Part shown: piece after piece, positions 24,351 through 37,470 of the stretch
Layout of the letters: the number at the start of each line of letters is the position of its first letter
How positions within the stretch are numbered: position 1 is the first letter of the stretch
From: Lates calcarifer
Lineage: Eukaryota > Chordata > Actinopteri > Centropomidae
NCBI RefSeq assembly: GCF_001640805.2
Contig: NC_066837.1
Span: forward strand, 17,158,501-17,222,500
DNA: 64,000 bases
Reading direction: 5' to 3'
Notes under the pieces: generated by a model
Database searches by the model: none
The model's input: only the letters and a program-made list of their open reading frames with translations
What the model was told of the DNA's origin: nothing
Translations under genes and position numbers: made by a program

Positions 24351-25094
24351 CTGTCTGTGCTGTGTTGACAGTGTGAGGCTTGTTTTTTAAAGTTTTTTTT
24401 TGGTAAGAGAGGCCCCAGTGGTCCCTTCACTCAACAGCATGTGAGATAAAATTTATAGTTTGTGTTGGTGTCCTAGTCTAAATGTTGTTTAACATGGAAG
24501 CCAATACAGACTCTTTAATTACAAACTGATTTTGTTCAATAGACTGCAACAAAAATACAAATAATGTAGAAATACAGTAAATACAGTTGACTATAAGTCA
24601 CTTCCTCAGCAAGTCAACTTCATTCTGCAGACTTTCACCCGCCCATTAACAGCTGTTTGTACTGAAGTGAGAGATATTGTCCTTTATTTCGATTTAATTC
24701 TCAAAATTAAATTCTACACTAATTTAATTAAATTTTTAAAAGTTACTTCAAATGTCAGTGTGCTCAAATGTGACTCTTACGAGTCTTTTTTGTGACACAC
24801 ATTATCTCAAAAATCATCAAATTTTGATTATACTAAAAACATTGTTTTTAAAATTCTTATTTTATTTTTTAATGAACAGAGGTCATTATCTGAGACATGA
24901 AACAAACCACAAGTTACTGCAGTGACATGTGACAACGCTGGCAAGGCGAGCTGTCACTTATAATAATAATGAAATAACTGAATTGGCGAAAGGCTGAATG
25001 AAATGAAATATCAATATACTTATACAATTAAGTGTTATTTTAAAAAAAGAACAGAATAATCATAAAAGGAACGTCAGTAATAATAATAAAAATA

Positions 25095-25138
25095 ACAAAT
25101 AATAATAATAATAATAATAATAACAACAATAATAATAG
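25095..25138. repeat. (TAA)n microsatellite
   Basis: A nearly perfect AAT/TAA trinucleotide array with a few C interruptions, in AT-rich intergenic sequence. Confidence 0.9.
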
Positions 25139-25849
25139 CGAATAAATAGTCTGATTTGAAATTCTTCAGGGTTTGATGATTAATTGATTGAATGACATAT
25201 CAGCCCCAAGCGGTAGTATAATATTCACTGTTTATACCATGACCTTCTTAAATTTGTCTTTTTCATTGTGTTTGAATATTAATTCTGGTGTCTTTTTTTC
25301 TTTTTTCTTTTACAGATGCTGCTGAGTGGGAAGCTCACACATGCCCGACGGCCTGTTTGGAGGATGACCAGTTGATTGGAAAAACACCAGAAACTGCCTC
25401 TAAACCCTAAATAATCCCGCGACATGATTTTTTTCTCAACCCTTAATGAATTTACAAATAACAGTACAGTCTGACCGCCACTGCGCGCTCAGCACCACCA
25501 ACTATTACCATCACAGCCCGAAAGTTGCAGGAGGCCAGACTGATTTTTTTTTCTACAAGTCTCAGGTAATTAAACTGCCTCTGAAAAATGGAAATAAAAT
25601 CGAGCAAACGTGTTTCTGGAACGAAAAAAATAGTAGCTTGGTTTTATAGTTGCTCAGCGTAAAATCGAAAATATCGTTTATTAGCATGATAATGGGACGG
25701 ATCAAATGTGCAGCGCAAAGCTTTTTTTTTAAGTAAAGGGCATTTTGGAAATGACCTAAAATATAAAAAACTTCAGGAAAAAGACGAGTGTATTTACCTG
25801 CAAAACACCTCTGTAATAAGAAAAAAAGAAAGATCAACACGTTGTCAAG

Positions 25850-26260
25850 TCAATTATAAAGCCACGATCGCCAAATAGTTTATTAGATGGAATTATATAA
25901 AGGAATTTCAAAATATCAGGCCCATAATGAAAACGGAATTACACTCCGGCTACAACCTGATGAGCATTAAAATGTTTAATAGTATTCATAAAAGCGCGAT
26001 ATAAGTCTTAATTATTAAAGTACGGAATCAAAACTGTTGCTTGATAAAACGTGCAACCTGTGTGATTCACAACCTCCAAAAGTCTGATCCCCGTCAAAAA
26101 GCAAACGGCCAAATTCTTTGAAATGAGCTCATTACAAATCTGTACACTGGATCATTAATGCTACATAGAGGAAACCCGCTTGCATTTGTCTATTAATGTG
26201 GCTTAAATAATAATTTATACTCTCTCATCCTGATGCTGATGCACCATATGTTTGTAGCAG
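25850..26260. promoter_or_regulatory. Candidate non-coding regulatory element
   Basis: About 400 bases are free of simple repeats and unusually rich in TAAT/ATTA and CATTAA cores, for example TTAATTATTAAAG near 26,008, GATCATTAATGC near 26,151 and CTATTAATGTGGC near 26,190. Single CG dinucleotides are scattered through it. No reading frame or splice signals are seen. Its texture resembles vertebrate conserved non-coding elements near developmental genes; this cannot be confirmed without alignment. Confidence 0.28.
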
Positions 26261-27590
26261 CTGACCTCCTTTAAACCAGGCAGTAATTCCCATGTTTTTC
26301 TTAAAATAACTTGAAAATGTGGACTGCTGGTCCAAATCTAACTTGATTTCCCTAAAAACTACTTTGTTTATGAAATCAAAACTGTCTCAACCAGTATTTT
26401 ATGGAGAGAGGGGAGATAATAATAAAATAACTAATTATTTTTGTCATAAACCCTTGACCTATAATATTGAAACAAAATAAAAAAGGAGCCACCCCACAGA
26501 AAAGTTAATGTGTTTTGTTCCTTTTCAGTGTTTCTTGGAAGAAAACATGAAATATTAAATCTAGAAAATGAAAATAAATTCAGCTGATATGCTCCAAAAG
26601 TTAAAAAACAAACTGTAGGAAATTTGCTGGCATGCCCCGGCCCTAATCATGTAAGGCAAACTATAAGCGTCAATTAGGCTGAGCTTTGGGTTAATGAAAG
26701 CCCTGAGCGGTGTGTCTCACCACAGCCCCCTTAACCAGCCATTACTGCAGACCACAATGGCTCTGATACCACGCTGTTTTAAGACCCAGCATTATGTGGG
26801 CAATAAGTTCTCTAAACCTCACTGTGTGAGAAGAGAAGAGAAGGGCACATTGTGGGATCAGGCAGGCAAAGTTCAGACAACAAGGAAGGAGTTTTTCTAA
26901 ATCCTAAATTCTCATCTGTAAACCCCCAAAACGAATCATTTTTACTCCAAATTACAAGTTTTAGATCGAGGGCAGGAATACAACTGCAAGCCATGAAGCT
27001 AATTATCAGATAATACTATAAATTACCGGACAGTGGATGGCACTGAGGTTAATTGTTGCAAATATCCAAGATGGACTTGGCACTGAGGCATGTTTACAAG
27101 TTAAGCGGCACAAAGGAAAAGAGGCACAAGCCATGAAATAGAGTCTGCAATCGAGGTACACAGCCGTATAAACTTCAATCAACAGGTACGTGTTTTTATC
27201 AAGGAAATGAGCAAACACTGAGGTGTATAATAGGGATAAGAATATGAGGATATGTTGAATTAGTGTTAAGTAGATACAGAGAATAATCTGGCTGAGTAAA
27301 TGAAAAATCAGTCAAACAGATGTGTGATACACCTGTCTAAGAAGTAGTAACACAACATAAAATAACTCTCTAATGAGTGATTATTTATTGATTATTACAA
27401 AAGGTGATGATGACAATGAATCGAAAGCAATATAACCCAGGGTGAGCTAAAGCTGAAATAACAACAACAAAAGAACCTACATTGTCAGAAGTGCTAAATA
27501 ACCTTGGTGAAACAAAGACATTCATTCAGTCTAATTTCACTGTGCAAAAGAAAAAGGCAGCTCAACTCGGCAACTTCGGTGTTACTTACA

Positions 27591-27836
27591 AAATTCAATT
27601 CAATTCAATTCAATTCAATTTTATTTATATAGCGCCATATCACAACAACAGTCATCTCAAGGCACTTTTCATATAGAGCAGGTCTAGACCGTACTCTTTA
27701 AAATAGGTATTTACAGAGAGAGACCCAACAAATCCCACCATGAGCAAGCACTAGGCGACAGTGGCAAGGAAAAACTTCCTTTTAAGAGGCAGAAACCTCG
27801 AGCAGAACCGGACAATGTAGATATTCTAATTACAAG
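27591..27836. mobile_element. Teleost interspersed repeat, 'TTTATTTATATAGCGCC' type
   Basis: The copy begins with tandem CAATT/TTCAA pentamers (27,592-27,626). A TTTATTTATATAGCGCC core follows, then characteristic segments such as CATCTCAAGGCAC, ACCATGAGCAAGCAC, GGCGACAGTGGCAAGGAAAAACTTCC and AGAAACCTCGAGCAGAACC. I recognise this as a very common fish repeat whose copies end in a pentamer microsatellite, which suggests a truncated non-LTR retrotransposon tail. The family name is not certain. It carries no coding capacity. Confidence 0.8.
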
Positions 27837-29789
27837 AAACTACATGCTATATGCACACACACCAGCAATAAACAAAGTCACTCACAAAAACGACAAATGA
27901 GCAATCAAATAGATATGGAGAAATAAAAGACAGCTAAAGATAGCGGAGCGTCATTTCAAAAATTTGACTGCACCGCTACTAAGTGAAACAGACGACACAA
28001 ATAAAACTCAAAGGCCTCAGTCCTGCTGCCACTCTTCCAACTAAAGTGCTTCACTCTGACTGCTGGCTGTAGCACTACTGGCATCTACTCCCAGTCTGCT
28101 CTCACTGCCCTTATGCTGCACCGAAATCAGGCGGTATAATGAAATACTCTCGGCCTTATACAAAATATACTCTAAACCAAGACCATATATCAGACTCAGT
28201 GGAACTATTTTTTCCCCCCTCTACAATCTTCATTCCTCTCCCCGCTGAAAAGAAATGGCCCGGAGAATTCTGCGTCTCCATGCGAGAAGTGCAATAAGCG
28301 GTGGAAAGGAAAGGGGAAAAAACAAGGCTCTTTTTGTCTGCGGCGGCCGAGGTTTTATCCCTGCATTGCCGAGTGTTGTCTAGCATTACAAATCTCAGCC
28401 CTGGCCTGGATGGACACAGGAGGGCTCTGCTGGCCCTGCACCACTCTGTCTGCATCCTTTACGCTCTGCCATGCAAATAAACCCAAATGAGAGAGCAGCT
28501 GAGGGAAGAGAAGCGGGGTGGAGATGGAGGGTTGTTGAAGGGGGGGTAAAAAGATGGTAGGGAAGGAAGGAAGGGAAACGAAGGAAGGGTGAAGGATGGG
28601 ATGGCTGCAAAGAGGAAATAAAGAAATGTATGTGGCGAGGAAGGGAGGAAGGAAATAGTTGGTCTGAAGTAGTTGCGCGGGGACAAAAAAAAAAAAAGGG
28701 TGAAGTCTGTGTGTGTGTGTCTGTTTGTGTGCAAGACGGAAAGAGAAAAAGAGCGGGTACTAACCGGCCTTTGGAGGGGTGAGGAATGCCCGGCCCTGGC
28801 ACAGGAGAATGGGATGGAGGGTGGAGTATGTTCACATTGCTGCTGCCAGCCGAGCACATTCCCTCAACAGAGTCATGGAGACTTTTTAACCTAAAGATTT
28901 TGAAGCAGCAGCAGTTTCCTTTGGGAGAGTTTTCCCACTGGGTTACAATAATGCAGGTCTTAAAATGTAGGTCTTAAAAAGGCCTCTAAATTTATCCCAG
29001 GTGAAGCTGAAATAATCTGCTCAGGTCTTTTTTATTCTATAGTTGGCAACAGAGATAAAGAGGAAATTTAGAAAGAGAGTGAGGGAGGGGTTACAGGCAA
29101 CAAAGGTCCCCAGAATCAACGAGGGAACATTGTGATTATGGTTTGTCCCTTTGACCACTATATGCAAAGGGATGGCCTGAACAATATGCTTTTATTTTAA
29201 GCTGTACCATCCTCCTTCTGGAAGGGTGACCCCCGCATCACACACACATATACACATACACACACAAACACATGTCCTGATGAGTAAGAAGGCTTTATCA
29301 AGAAAAAAAAGGAAAAGAAAAAGAAATGGTATGGGAAAAGAAATGTTTTTTTTTTTTCAGCCAAATGCACAGATTTATTTAATATTAAAATAATTTTTCA
29401 ATTCAGTTTACATCAAAATACTTGTCCTCTCAAGGGACAATTTGAGGCTAGCGAGTTTGCAAACAGAAATACAAACAATTCATTAACACTCATAATAATC
29501 TAAAAATGCTAAATATGATAAGTCTGACAATATTATGACAGCCTATGACGACGCCACAAGGCACATTATGTCAAAAGAACGCAAAAAGTGCATTTCCTAC
29601 ATTTTATACCCAAGGAAAACTGACCATCTTTTGTACCACAACTGTCCACAAGTCCTACGGAAACAGGTTCCTGATGGCTTTAAGTACTAATAAAGGATGT
29701 GTGTGGTGTTACTAATTATTCCATATGCATCTTTGAGGACTTGTTCTTTAGTGAGGGATAAAATCTTTTCAATTTCCTTTTCAATTCAA

Positions 29790-30124
29790 TTTACTCAAGT
29801 GAAGGTACTTGTACTATGCTTGATGTTTACTCAACTACATTTTGAATAGCTTATAAAATCTGATGTTTTGTTGCAGCTAATAGCCAATAGTTACAACTAG
29901 CTGCACCTTGACTAAATGTATCAGAAATAATAATTCTAAACATAATATATAATAATGTAACGCTGATACGGGTCATTCTCCTGTTTAATGAGTAGTTTTA
30001 TTTTTGACATGTTAAGTAAATTTTTATAATAGTATTTCTTTACTGTCACACAAGACTATATTCATTCATTATCTTTTTGCTGCCTTTACTAAAGTTAAGG
30101 ATTTGAATACTTCTCCCACCACTG
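29790..30124. mobile_element. Palindromic teleost DNA element, 'ACTCAAGTAAAGTACTT' type
   Basis: The copy starts with TTTACTCAAGTGAAGGTACTTGTAC and ends with GGATTTGAATACTTCTCCCACCACTG. These are the inverted terminal parts of the abundant fish element whose consensus begins CAGTGGTGGAAGAAGTATTCA. The middle is diverged. It is a non-autonomous DNA transposon remnant and a relative of the copies at 40.6-41.2 and 63.4 kb. Confidence 0.65.
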
Positions 30125-30521
30125 TTAAAGAGCACTTCTATACTTTCACTGCTTTGTTAAACTATGCATTTGACAGTGAGAGGTAAAAGACAAAGGTTAT
30201 CATGAGCCAGAGTCAAACCAGTAAGATCAGGAGAATGTGGTGTGAAGTACGTGCTGAGCCGTTTGCCTTTCTGAAGAGAGATCTCAGCTTTCCAAGAATT
30301 TTGCTGTGACAAGCGTAATGTGTGCATGTGTGCTTTAGTGTTTTGGTAAGTGCAGTGGTTTATCAATGGCTGACACTGGGCTCAGCTTTGATAACACACA
30401 CCACACACGCATGCAGAGTTTAACTGATAACGCATACACTCAGTTGTGAATCAGATATTTTGTCTCCGCAAAAACGTGGATGGCTCACATGACAACAATG
30501 ATGTTATTATTAATATCACTT

Positions 30522-30680
30522 TGAGCTGAAACTATCAGTCGATTAATCGATCTACCGTAAATTAATGCGCAATTACTTGATAATCGGTTAATTGTTTCAG
30601 TCATTTTTCAAGCAAAAATTTGACTAAAAAAAATCATTATCAATCATTAATAAACATAATCATTAGTTGCAGCCCTATTA
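30522..30680. mobile_element. hAT-like MITE, 'GGGCTGCAACTAA' termini
   Basis: The left end reads GAGCTGAAACTAT. The right end, read on the opposite strand, is AGGGCTGCAACTAATG. The inner sequence carries CGATTAATCGAT and GATAATCGGTTAATTG motifs typical of this very common vertebrate MITE. The termini are imperfect inverted repeats, the copy is about 160 bases long, and it has no coding capacity. Confidence 0.75.
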
Positions 30681-31132
30681 TTATTATTATTATTATTATC
30701 ATTATTAAATATTGGTCAAATAGGATACTACAGCAAATACAGCTTATTTTAAAAGGACACAATGAGACAGACACACACACACACTGCAGTTTGTATCTGT
30801 GTGAATATGTGTCTGTGTTCCCTCTGAAGCAGGCAGATACTCCCTCACATCATTCCTCTTTGTGTCATAAACAGTTAGCAAACGTGACCTGATGTGAGGT
30901 CACCTAAACTGCAGCACACACTGGCTGTCATTGTGTCTCTGTGTCCCCGCCCACTCTGCAAGTGGGGATGGCTTTCAGCACCGAGTGGATTTGTTCTGGG
31001 CCGGGCAGGTCAGTGGCGGGTGCAGTGTAAAAGTTAGTTAGTTTTATGTTTGTGTGTATGTGTGGGGGCGTGGGGGGTGGGGGCTAAGAGAGGGTGGCTG
31101 AATGGAGGTTGTGTGTGTGAGTGAGTGTGTTT

Positions 31133-31165
<33 letters not shown>

Positions 31166-33245
31166 CCCCCAGGAGAAAAGAGGACTCCTAATCTGTTTTC
31201 CTGGCTCTTCTTTAAAGGGAGAGCAAGACACACTAGAGGCTCCCTCTGATCTGCTGCCCCATCCATCCCTCACTTTCTCTCTCTCCTCCATCTCTCCTTT
31301 CCTCGCTTCCATCATCTGTCTCTCGTTCCCTCTGCTTTTAGCCCTCGTTTTCTCGGCCCCCCGTCCCTATGCTCTCTCATCTGTTGTGTTGGCCCGCTCT
31401 GGTCTTTGTATGGCGACAGCCCCCATCTCCAGATACTGCCTAAGAGCTCTGATTCCACTTAATCACTCAGTTTTTTATTAGTTTTCCCTCGCAGGGTATT
31501 TTGTGTTCTGAATTGCGTTTATCTATTATGCTGTTTCAGATTTATTGCTTTAGGAGGCAGACTGTGTGGCACACTACCCACCAATACGGTACACGATGCT
31601 GTGATCTCTCTACGTCTGCCCCTCTTTATGCCTGTCTGCTTTCATCCCTTCAAAATTAAATGAACAAATACACAAGTAGAGCACCGTGCCACACTCACTC
31701 ACAACTCCTCTCGTACTTTTTTGTATTCTTTTTTTTTTTTTCATTAGTTTTGTTTTATTGGGCGTCTCAAGCACTCAACTGCATTTATTTAGAATGCAGT
31801 AAAGACCACAGGGGAAGAGTATGTGGCACCAGTTCCTCGGATGGTACTCTACACTCAGATCCATCTGTCCTGGCATCTTTTATTCCTCATTGCTTTACTT
31901 TTCCAGTTCCAAAATATAAATGAAAGTCACAGGTATGGTTCCCTCTGCAAACACAGATGTCTGTCTTTAAATTAATTTTTTAGTAATTTGCAGGATATTT
32001 AGAGTGGCTTAGTGGCGACTGTGGCACCTTTAAATCACATTGTGTTCTAAATATACTGTTTATTATTCCTTCATTAATTGAGCGCTATTGACAATTTTTA
32101 GCAAACCAACACGAACGCTCGGGGTCATTTTGTTGCCACGGTTTTGCACTGCAGTCTGAAGCATTTATTTCTACTTAATTAGGAGACATGGCATGCATAC
32201 TCAAAATATTTTGCCCCAAAATGGCGGTATACCATCCCGGCCCTCCATTTTGTTCTGTCAGTGGATTGAGTCTGGATCCTGCACCTGACTTGTTGGACCA
32301 GTGTTTGCATTTGAAAATACCCTCTCTCCATGCCCCACTGTTACTATGCACCTCTCCTCTGGTTACTGGTCACCATGAGTGCCGTTAACCCGCTGCACCA
32401 ATCGGACGGCGCCGTCTGACTAACATTCCCTCCTTCTCCTTTCTGCTTCCAGGGGCTTCCTGTGAACGGGGGGTTGGGGGGGGGGACATGGGCGCTGGCC
32501 ATCACCTCGACCGAATCCAGAACCAAATGAGAGAGGGAGACTCAGAGAGACAGACAGATAGAGTGAGACAGAAAGAGAAACACTAAGTGAGAGTGAAATT
32601 AAGAATTATGATTATATACTGATAATCAAGACAAAGCACACGCTGGCCATATAAAACACGACAACTCCATTTTAGGATGAAAACAAGAAAGAAAAAAATG
32701 AATATTCATGACCCTGTCCCTCCCATCCAAATTCAGCACCCTCCCTCCCTCCCTTCCCACCCAAATCCTCCCTCCTCCTCACTTCCTCTCCCCTCCATTG
32801 GGTGGCAACACTTGGTAGGGCACATGGTGAGACAGCTGTTGCAGGGCAACATGGGCATCTGTGGTGCTACGCAGAGGAGAGGAGATAGTGCGAGGGGTGC
32901 GGGGGGTGTTTCTAGGGGGTGCAGACGGCATCGAGAGATGAAGATAGTATCCCGTCTATGCCCTGTGCACATATGTGCTTGTGCTTGAGCGTGTCCTAAA
33001 GTTTCAGGGATTATTATTGGATCTATGGAGAGAGGTGGAGAGGCATTTTAGGGACAGACAAGAGAGAAAAAGAGAGTAAGAGGAAGGAAAAAGGAGAGAC
33101 ATAATCTTTTCTTTTTCTGTGCAAAGCTGTGGATGAAAAGTAGCACCTGTCCTCCAAGCTATGACAGAAATGACATTAGCATAAGAACACTAGGATGGAC
33201 CGCTCCAAGACTGGAGTTAGTGCCTTCAACATCCAGACCCTCTAT

Positions 33246-33286
<41 letters not shown>

Positions 33287-34386
33287 CTCCCTGTCTGCAT
33301 GTCATTCTGTCTTTCTCACACACACAGATGACACCCCACCTCCCTCCCTCCGCACCTTTCTCTTCAGAGGGAATGGGCATTTTCCCAGGGTTATTATCAC
33401 ATGCCAGGTGCCCCCACCCCACCCTCCTTCATATATATATACACACACAAACACACACACACCCATGCATTTTACCCCCCCATCTTTTCCCCTGTTCCTC
33501 TCCCCTCCTCTCTCCAGCACCTACCACACACCCTTGCCATTTCTCTCTCCCCAAAGCGCCAGTGCAGCCCCACCTCGCGGTGCCAAAGTGGGCAGCCTCT
33601 GCCTTGGCGTTGCCTGGGCCTTCTGGTGCCCTAGATAGCTGCGTGAGTGTGTGTGCATGTGTGTGTGTGCGTGTGTGTGTGTGTGTTTGTGAGCACACTG
33701 GCCCGGCTCTGTGCGGACACAGCCAGCCCTTTAAACTGTGTCAAGGCTCCAGATGCTGGGAGAGACTCGGATTAACACAGGCGTTTGTATGCAGACACAT
33801 ACGCCCAAACAGACACACACAAAATAGTCTGTCAGCCCATATATTGCATCATACTTCAAATGCTTTTTGTGTTACATGTTTTGACCAAAGCCTGAGAGAG
33901 ACTTAGACAGAAAAATAAAGTATGACAAAGACAAAGTAAGTGTACCTGCTTCAATATTCATCACAACAAATTCACTTTTAAAGCAGCACCATATCAGCTT
34001 CCCTCTAAACCTACAAAAACCCTCTTTTATGACATTAATAAAATGCAGGATCACACACTGAAATGTATGAGATGGGATACAAAGGTATCAGAGATCCTAT
34101 GGCGAACCAACAGACCCTGGCAGTGCTCTGAGATGATGTACTGATGCCAACGCAGCACCTCAGAGAGTGGATTTGGATTAGGCAGACAGAGAAAAGGACC
34201 TCGGAGACCTGACATACACACACACCCCAGTGTCCGTACACTAGCCCTTTAGCAGCATGCCACTACCCTGAGGGCATGAATGCACACACACGCACGCACA
34301 CAAATATGCAAAGACACACACGAATACCGACCAAGTGTCCACCTACTGTTTCTTTAGTGGCGTGCCACTACCCTTAGGGGATGCAG

Positions 34387-34425
<39 letters not shown>

Positions 34426-34689
34426 AAAAAATATATTCACACAAACACAAACCAGCATGCACATTCCACTGGTGATTCTGACATCACTGCAACTGAACGA
34501 AGTGAATAGGACAGAAGTGATGTGAATGATAGCGAATTACCAAGACAGTCCCCCACAAACTAGCAAAGGCTACAGACTGCTAATTACAAGTATGCAAGCA
34601 TGTGCGTCCAAGTGTGTGAGAAAAAGAGAGGGTAAGTGAATGTTTTCTTCCAGTGTTCAGCATATCTCTCTCCCTCTCTCTCTCTCCCT

Positions 34690-34940
34690 CCCTGTGTCTT
34701 GCTGAGCAGTAGTTATGGTGCCAGTTATGGAGTGTTTGCCATAGCAGGGAGCTGCCTTGGCACGGTGCCCTAATTTAGGGGAATTAAAAAGCACTAGACA
34801 GGCCCCTTTGTGGCACCGTGCGCCCGCTTTAATCTCCCCACGCCTCAGCGGGCACCCACAGCACCAGGAGTGGGCACCGTGCCCACATGACCCCAGGCAA
34901 TATGGAAATCGCCACCAAAAATCCTAACTAAGCGCCGAGC
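34690..34940. promoter_or_regulatory. Candidate regulatory element with three NFI-like palindromes
   Basis: About 250 non-repetitive bases contain three related sites: TTGGCACGGTGCCC (34,757-34,770), TGGCACCGTGCGCC (about 34,811-34,824), and the near-perfect palindrome TGGGCACCGTGCCCA (34,871-34,885). NFI proteins bind TTGGC(N)5GCCAA. The first site keeps TTGGC(N)5GCC, and the third is symmetric with one change per half-site. CTAATTTAGGGGAATTAAAA lies between the first and second. Regulation of nfix by NFI proteins is inference. Confidence 0.35.
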
Positions 34941-36722
34941 CCTGCCCCTAGTGCACGGTGTACACAGTACACACAGACATGCGCAATGCGAGGCTATCTC
35001 ACACACACACACAAACACACAAGGTGCAAGAGGGACAACACCCAGTTCACAATGGTGCTTTGCACACTATACTCACTCACACACACTTACACATATGATT
35101 AAAAACATGAAAAAGTAATTGCAGGCTGTTCACGTGTACACAATCACACCACTGAAATACACACATGCAAAAACCACACATAGGTGTTTCCAAAGGCCAT
35201 GGGGGCATGAAATCAAATGCTCCTGCTGTTGTCCCTGTTGGCACACATGCCAGCATGCACACACACACACACATGCACATTCTCTTTTCCACTCATCCAA
35301 AGTTGGTGTGTGTTCTCTTTGAAGTGTAGGTGTGTGTAATGCTTGTCATGAGGTCATCCATCAGGGCTAATGAAACTGGCAGACCCTGACACTGTCTCAC
35401 TGGGCAGCACCGCTGGCGCCGCAAGCTAACTCAAGGAGAAATGGACTGATTTAATTACACGGCGAGGGCACACGAGCACACACATGTGAACGCACCTGCA
35501 CGCTCGTGCACAGAGAGACAAACATTCGCACACAGGCACTCTGCATGTAGGTACACAATCATGAGTAAAAATGCAATCACATACATAAATACACACATTA
35601 AAAAAAGCCAAATGTTAGAGAGGGTGCACACACACAGCTCACACCACTCCATCAAATATTGCCCAACACCACGTCATGCCAGCTAACACACTGGTGCAAA
35701 CTTTTATAGTAGATTAAAAAAAGTGTGAGCATGGATATGGTTAACCTTTTCTGATAAACAGAACCCAGTGAACCATCATAGTAATGATAAAGTACGGTAT
35801 GGTAAAGTGGACTCATCATTGCTACAGCAAAATTCACTGAAGGCACCATTAGCAAGCTAGCTGCCCCTCCTCACTGCAGGTTCACAATGTTCCCTTTCCC
35901 TAAAACAAAGACCCACTTTGGCCCTGGAACAGGACGCACTAACATCCCTCTCTCTCTCTCTCTCTCCCTCTCTTTCCCCAGTTCCTCTTTCCCTCCTCAC
36001 TCTCTCTCCCCCTCTCTCTCTCTCTCTGTCCATTTGTCTCCCTACTGGTTTCACTTAATAAGCTTCAAAGGTTTCTGGGCAACGTGGCTTTCAAAAAAAA
36101 AAAAAGTTACCATGGCATTTTTTTGGCACACAGCATCTTCCCTCTTGCTGAGGATATGGGGTTGCCATGACATCGGTGGGCACCTTATAAAGCATACAAT
36201 TGTGTATGTGAGTGTGAGTGTGTGTGTGTGTGCATGTATGCAATGGACATCTTATGTCAATTTCAGCTAAATGCTTAGACACTGGTAGGAAACCCAGGAC
36301 AGCGGCAACTTATGCTTACAGACAACTGTATTCCCCAATACACACACTATTCTGCTCTCTTCTATTCTATTGGCTGATTAGAACATATATTAGAGAATAC
36401 ATTAAAATGTTCAGCTTGAAAGTTTGCATTTAATCTTACCGTTTCAGCGCTTTTCAAACTGTATATATGTGAACATGGAATAAAAACATAGCATAACATG
36501 TTCTTGGCTTTGACATATTATTGATTAATAAACTCGGCAACAAAAGAACTGGCTAAGAGTAAACAGCATACATGCATTTTCTGCGAGTACATTCTGTGTT
36601 TGTTTTGGTTAAACTTACCCCAGAGAGTCTCAAATCCAAGAGCTAACTTTAAAATTGGCTCTGGATTTCCACTGATGGTTAATGTTTTCATACTGGCATC
36701 TCTCTTTGATTCTGCTAATGTT

Positions 36723-36754
<32 letters not shown>

Positions 36755-37450
36755 TTTCTTTTCATGCACTCCCATCCAAAATAATTAACAGTGAGTGCAG
36801 AAGTAACCTGCAAACAGAAATATACACAACTGACAGTGATGGATTCAACAGAGAGCAATACAAAGGGTCAGAGCCACAGCAACTATGCTAATAATAATCT
36901 GAGCGTGTGAGTGTGTTTGTGTGTTTTGTATAAAAGTAATATGTGACATGGATACCTCTGGTTCTTTTTGTGATCGTCAAATGGTTCATTGACCTCAAAG
37001 TCGTATTTGTTCAAAGTGAAACTACAGTTTTGTGGTCTGGCTTTAGCAGTCACCGCACACTTCATGGCGATTCAGCCTCCACTAATGTGGAATGAATGGG
37101 AGCCGTGAGCAACTGCAGCACATCTCTAATTTTGGCCAAATCTTTCTTCACATACAACACAGGACTGATTTGAATTTAAGCTGATTAAATATAGCCCTTT
37201 CCTGCCAGCTGTCCCCTATAATTTCATTTTTTCAAATAATAAAAGTAGCAAAAATGGTGCTTTGGTCACTTCTTTGTCTCTGTTTTAGCCAGCTAGTGCT
37301 TAAAACAACCATCACATCATGATATAAAATAGGAAATATGTAGACATCATGAAAAAAAAAAAAAAAAAACTTCACCAAGGCCTACTGAGGACAGCATAAT
37401 AGTACTCCACATGCCCTCATACATACATCCATGCAATCCTATGGACAGGG

Positions 37451-37470
37451 CCTCTAGTGGCCTCTAGTGG
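37451..37470. repeat. Exact 10-bp tandem duplication resembling a CTCF core
   Basis: CCTCTAGTGG occurs twice in tandem. On the minus strand this reads CCACTAGAGG twice, which is close to the CTCF core CCASYAGRKGGC except at the 11th position. CTCF binding is only a possibility. Confidence 0.6.

Larger units (their letters stand above)
22863..25375 (+). other. Possible two-exon plus-strand transcript (short ORF or lncRNA), unproven
   Basis: A plus-strand ATG at 22,863 in the CpG-rich block opens 17 codons (MAGDYGCTGS...) to a possible donor ACT|GTAAGG at 22,913/22,914. A strong acceptor follows at 25,314-25,315, with a 25-base pyrimidine tract ending in TTTTACAG. Joined in phase 0, the second segment begins MLLSGKLTHA and stops at TGA 25,373-25,375, giving about 36 residues. 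An AATAAA lies at 25,593-25,598. The peptide resembles nothing I know, so a non-coding transcript divergent from nfix is as likely. Splicing and expression are inferred only. Confidence 0.2.
26260..34690. other. Intergenic region: interspersed repeats and microsatellites, no gene recognised
   Basis: No known protein is encoded here. The region holds three interspersed repeats (listed separately at 27.6, 29.8-30.1 and 30.5 kb). It also holds (TTA)n at about 30,677-30,702, (GT)n at about 31,135-31,163, (CA)n at about 33,248-33,285, (AC)n near 34,392-34,424, a G-rich run near 32,468-32,484, and A-rich and T-rich runs. The plus-strand frame at about 33,133-33,906 is long only because CA and GT arrays lack stop codons. 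A low-repeat, CG-containing patch at about 33,550-33,620 could be regulatory. Confidence 0.65.

Noticed and set aside
33133..33906. Longest plus-strand frame (257 codons)
   Set aside because: It runs over CA and GT arrays that lack stop codons. The translation is Thr-His and Val-Cys dipeptides with low-complexity flanks and no homology.
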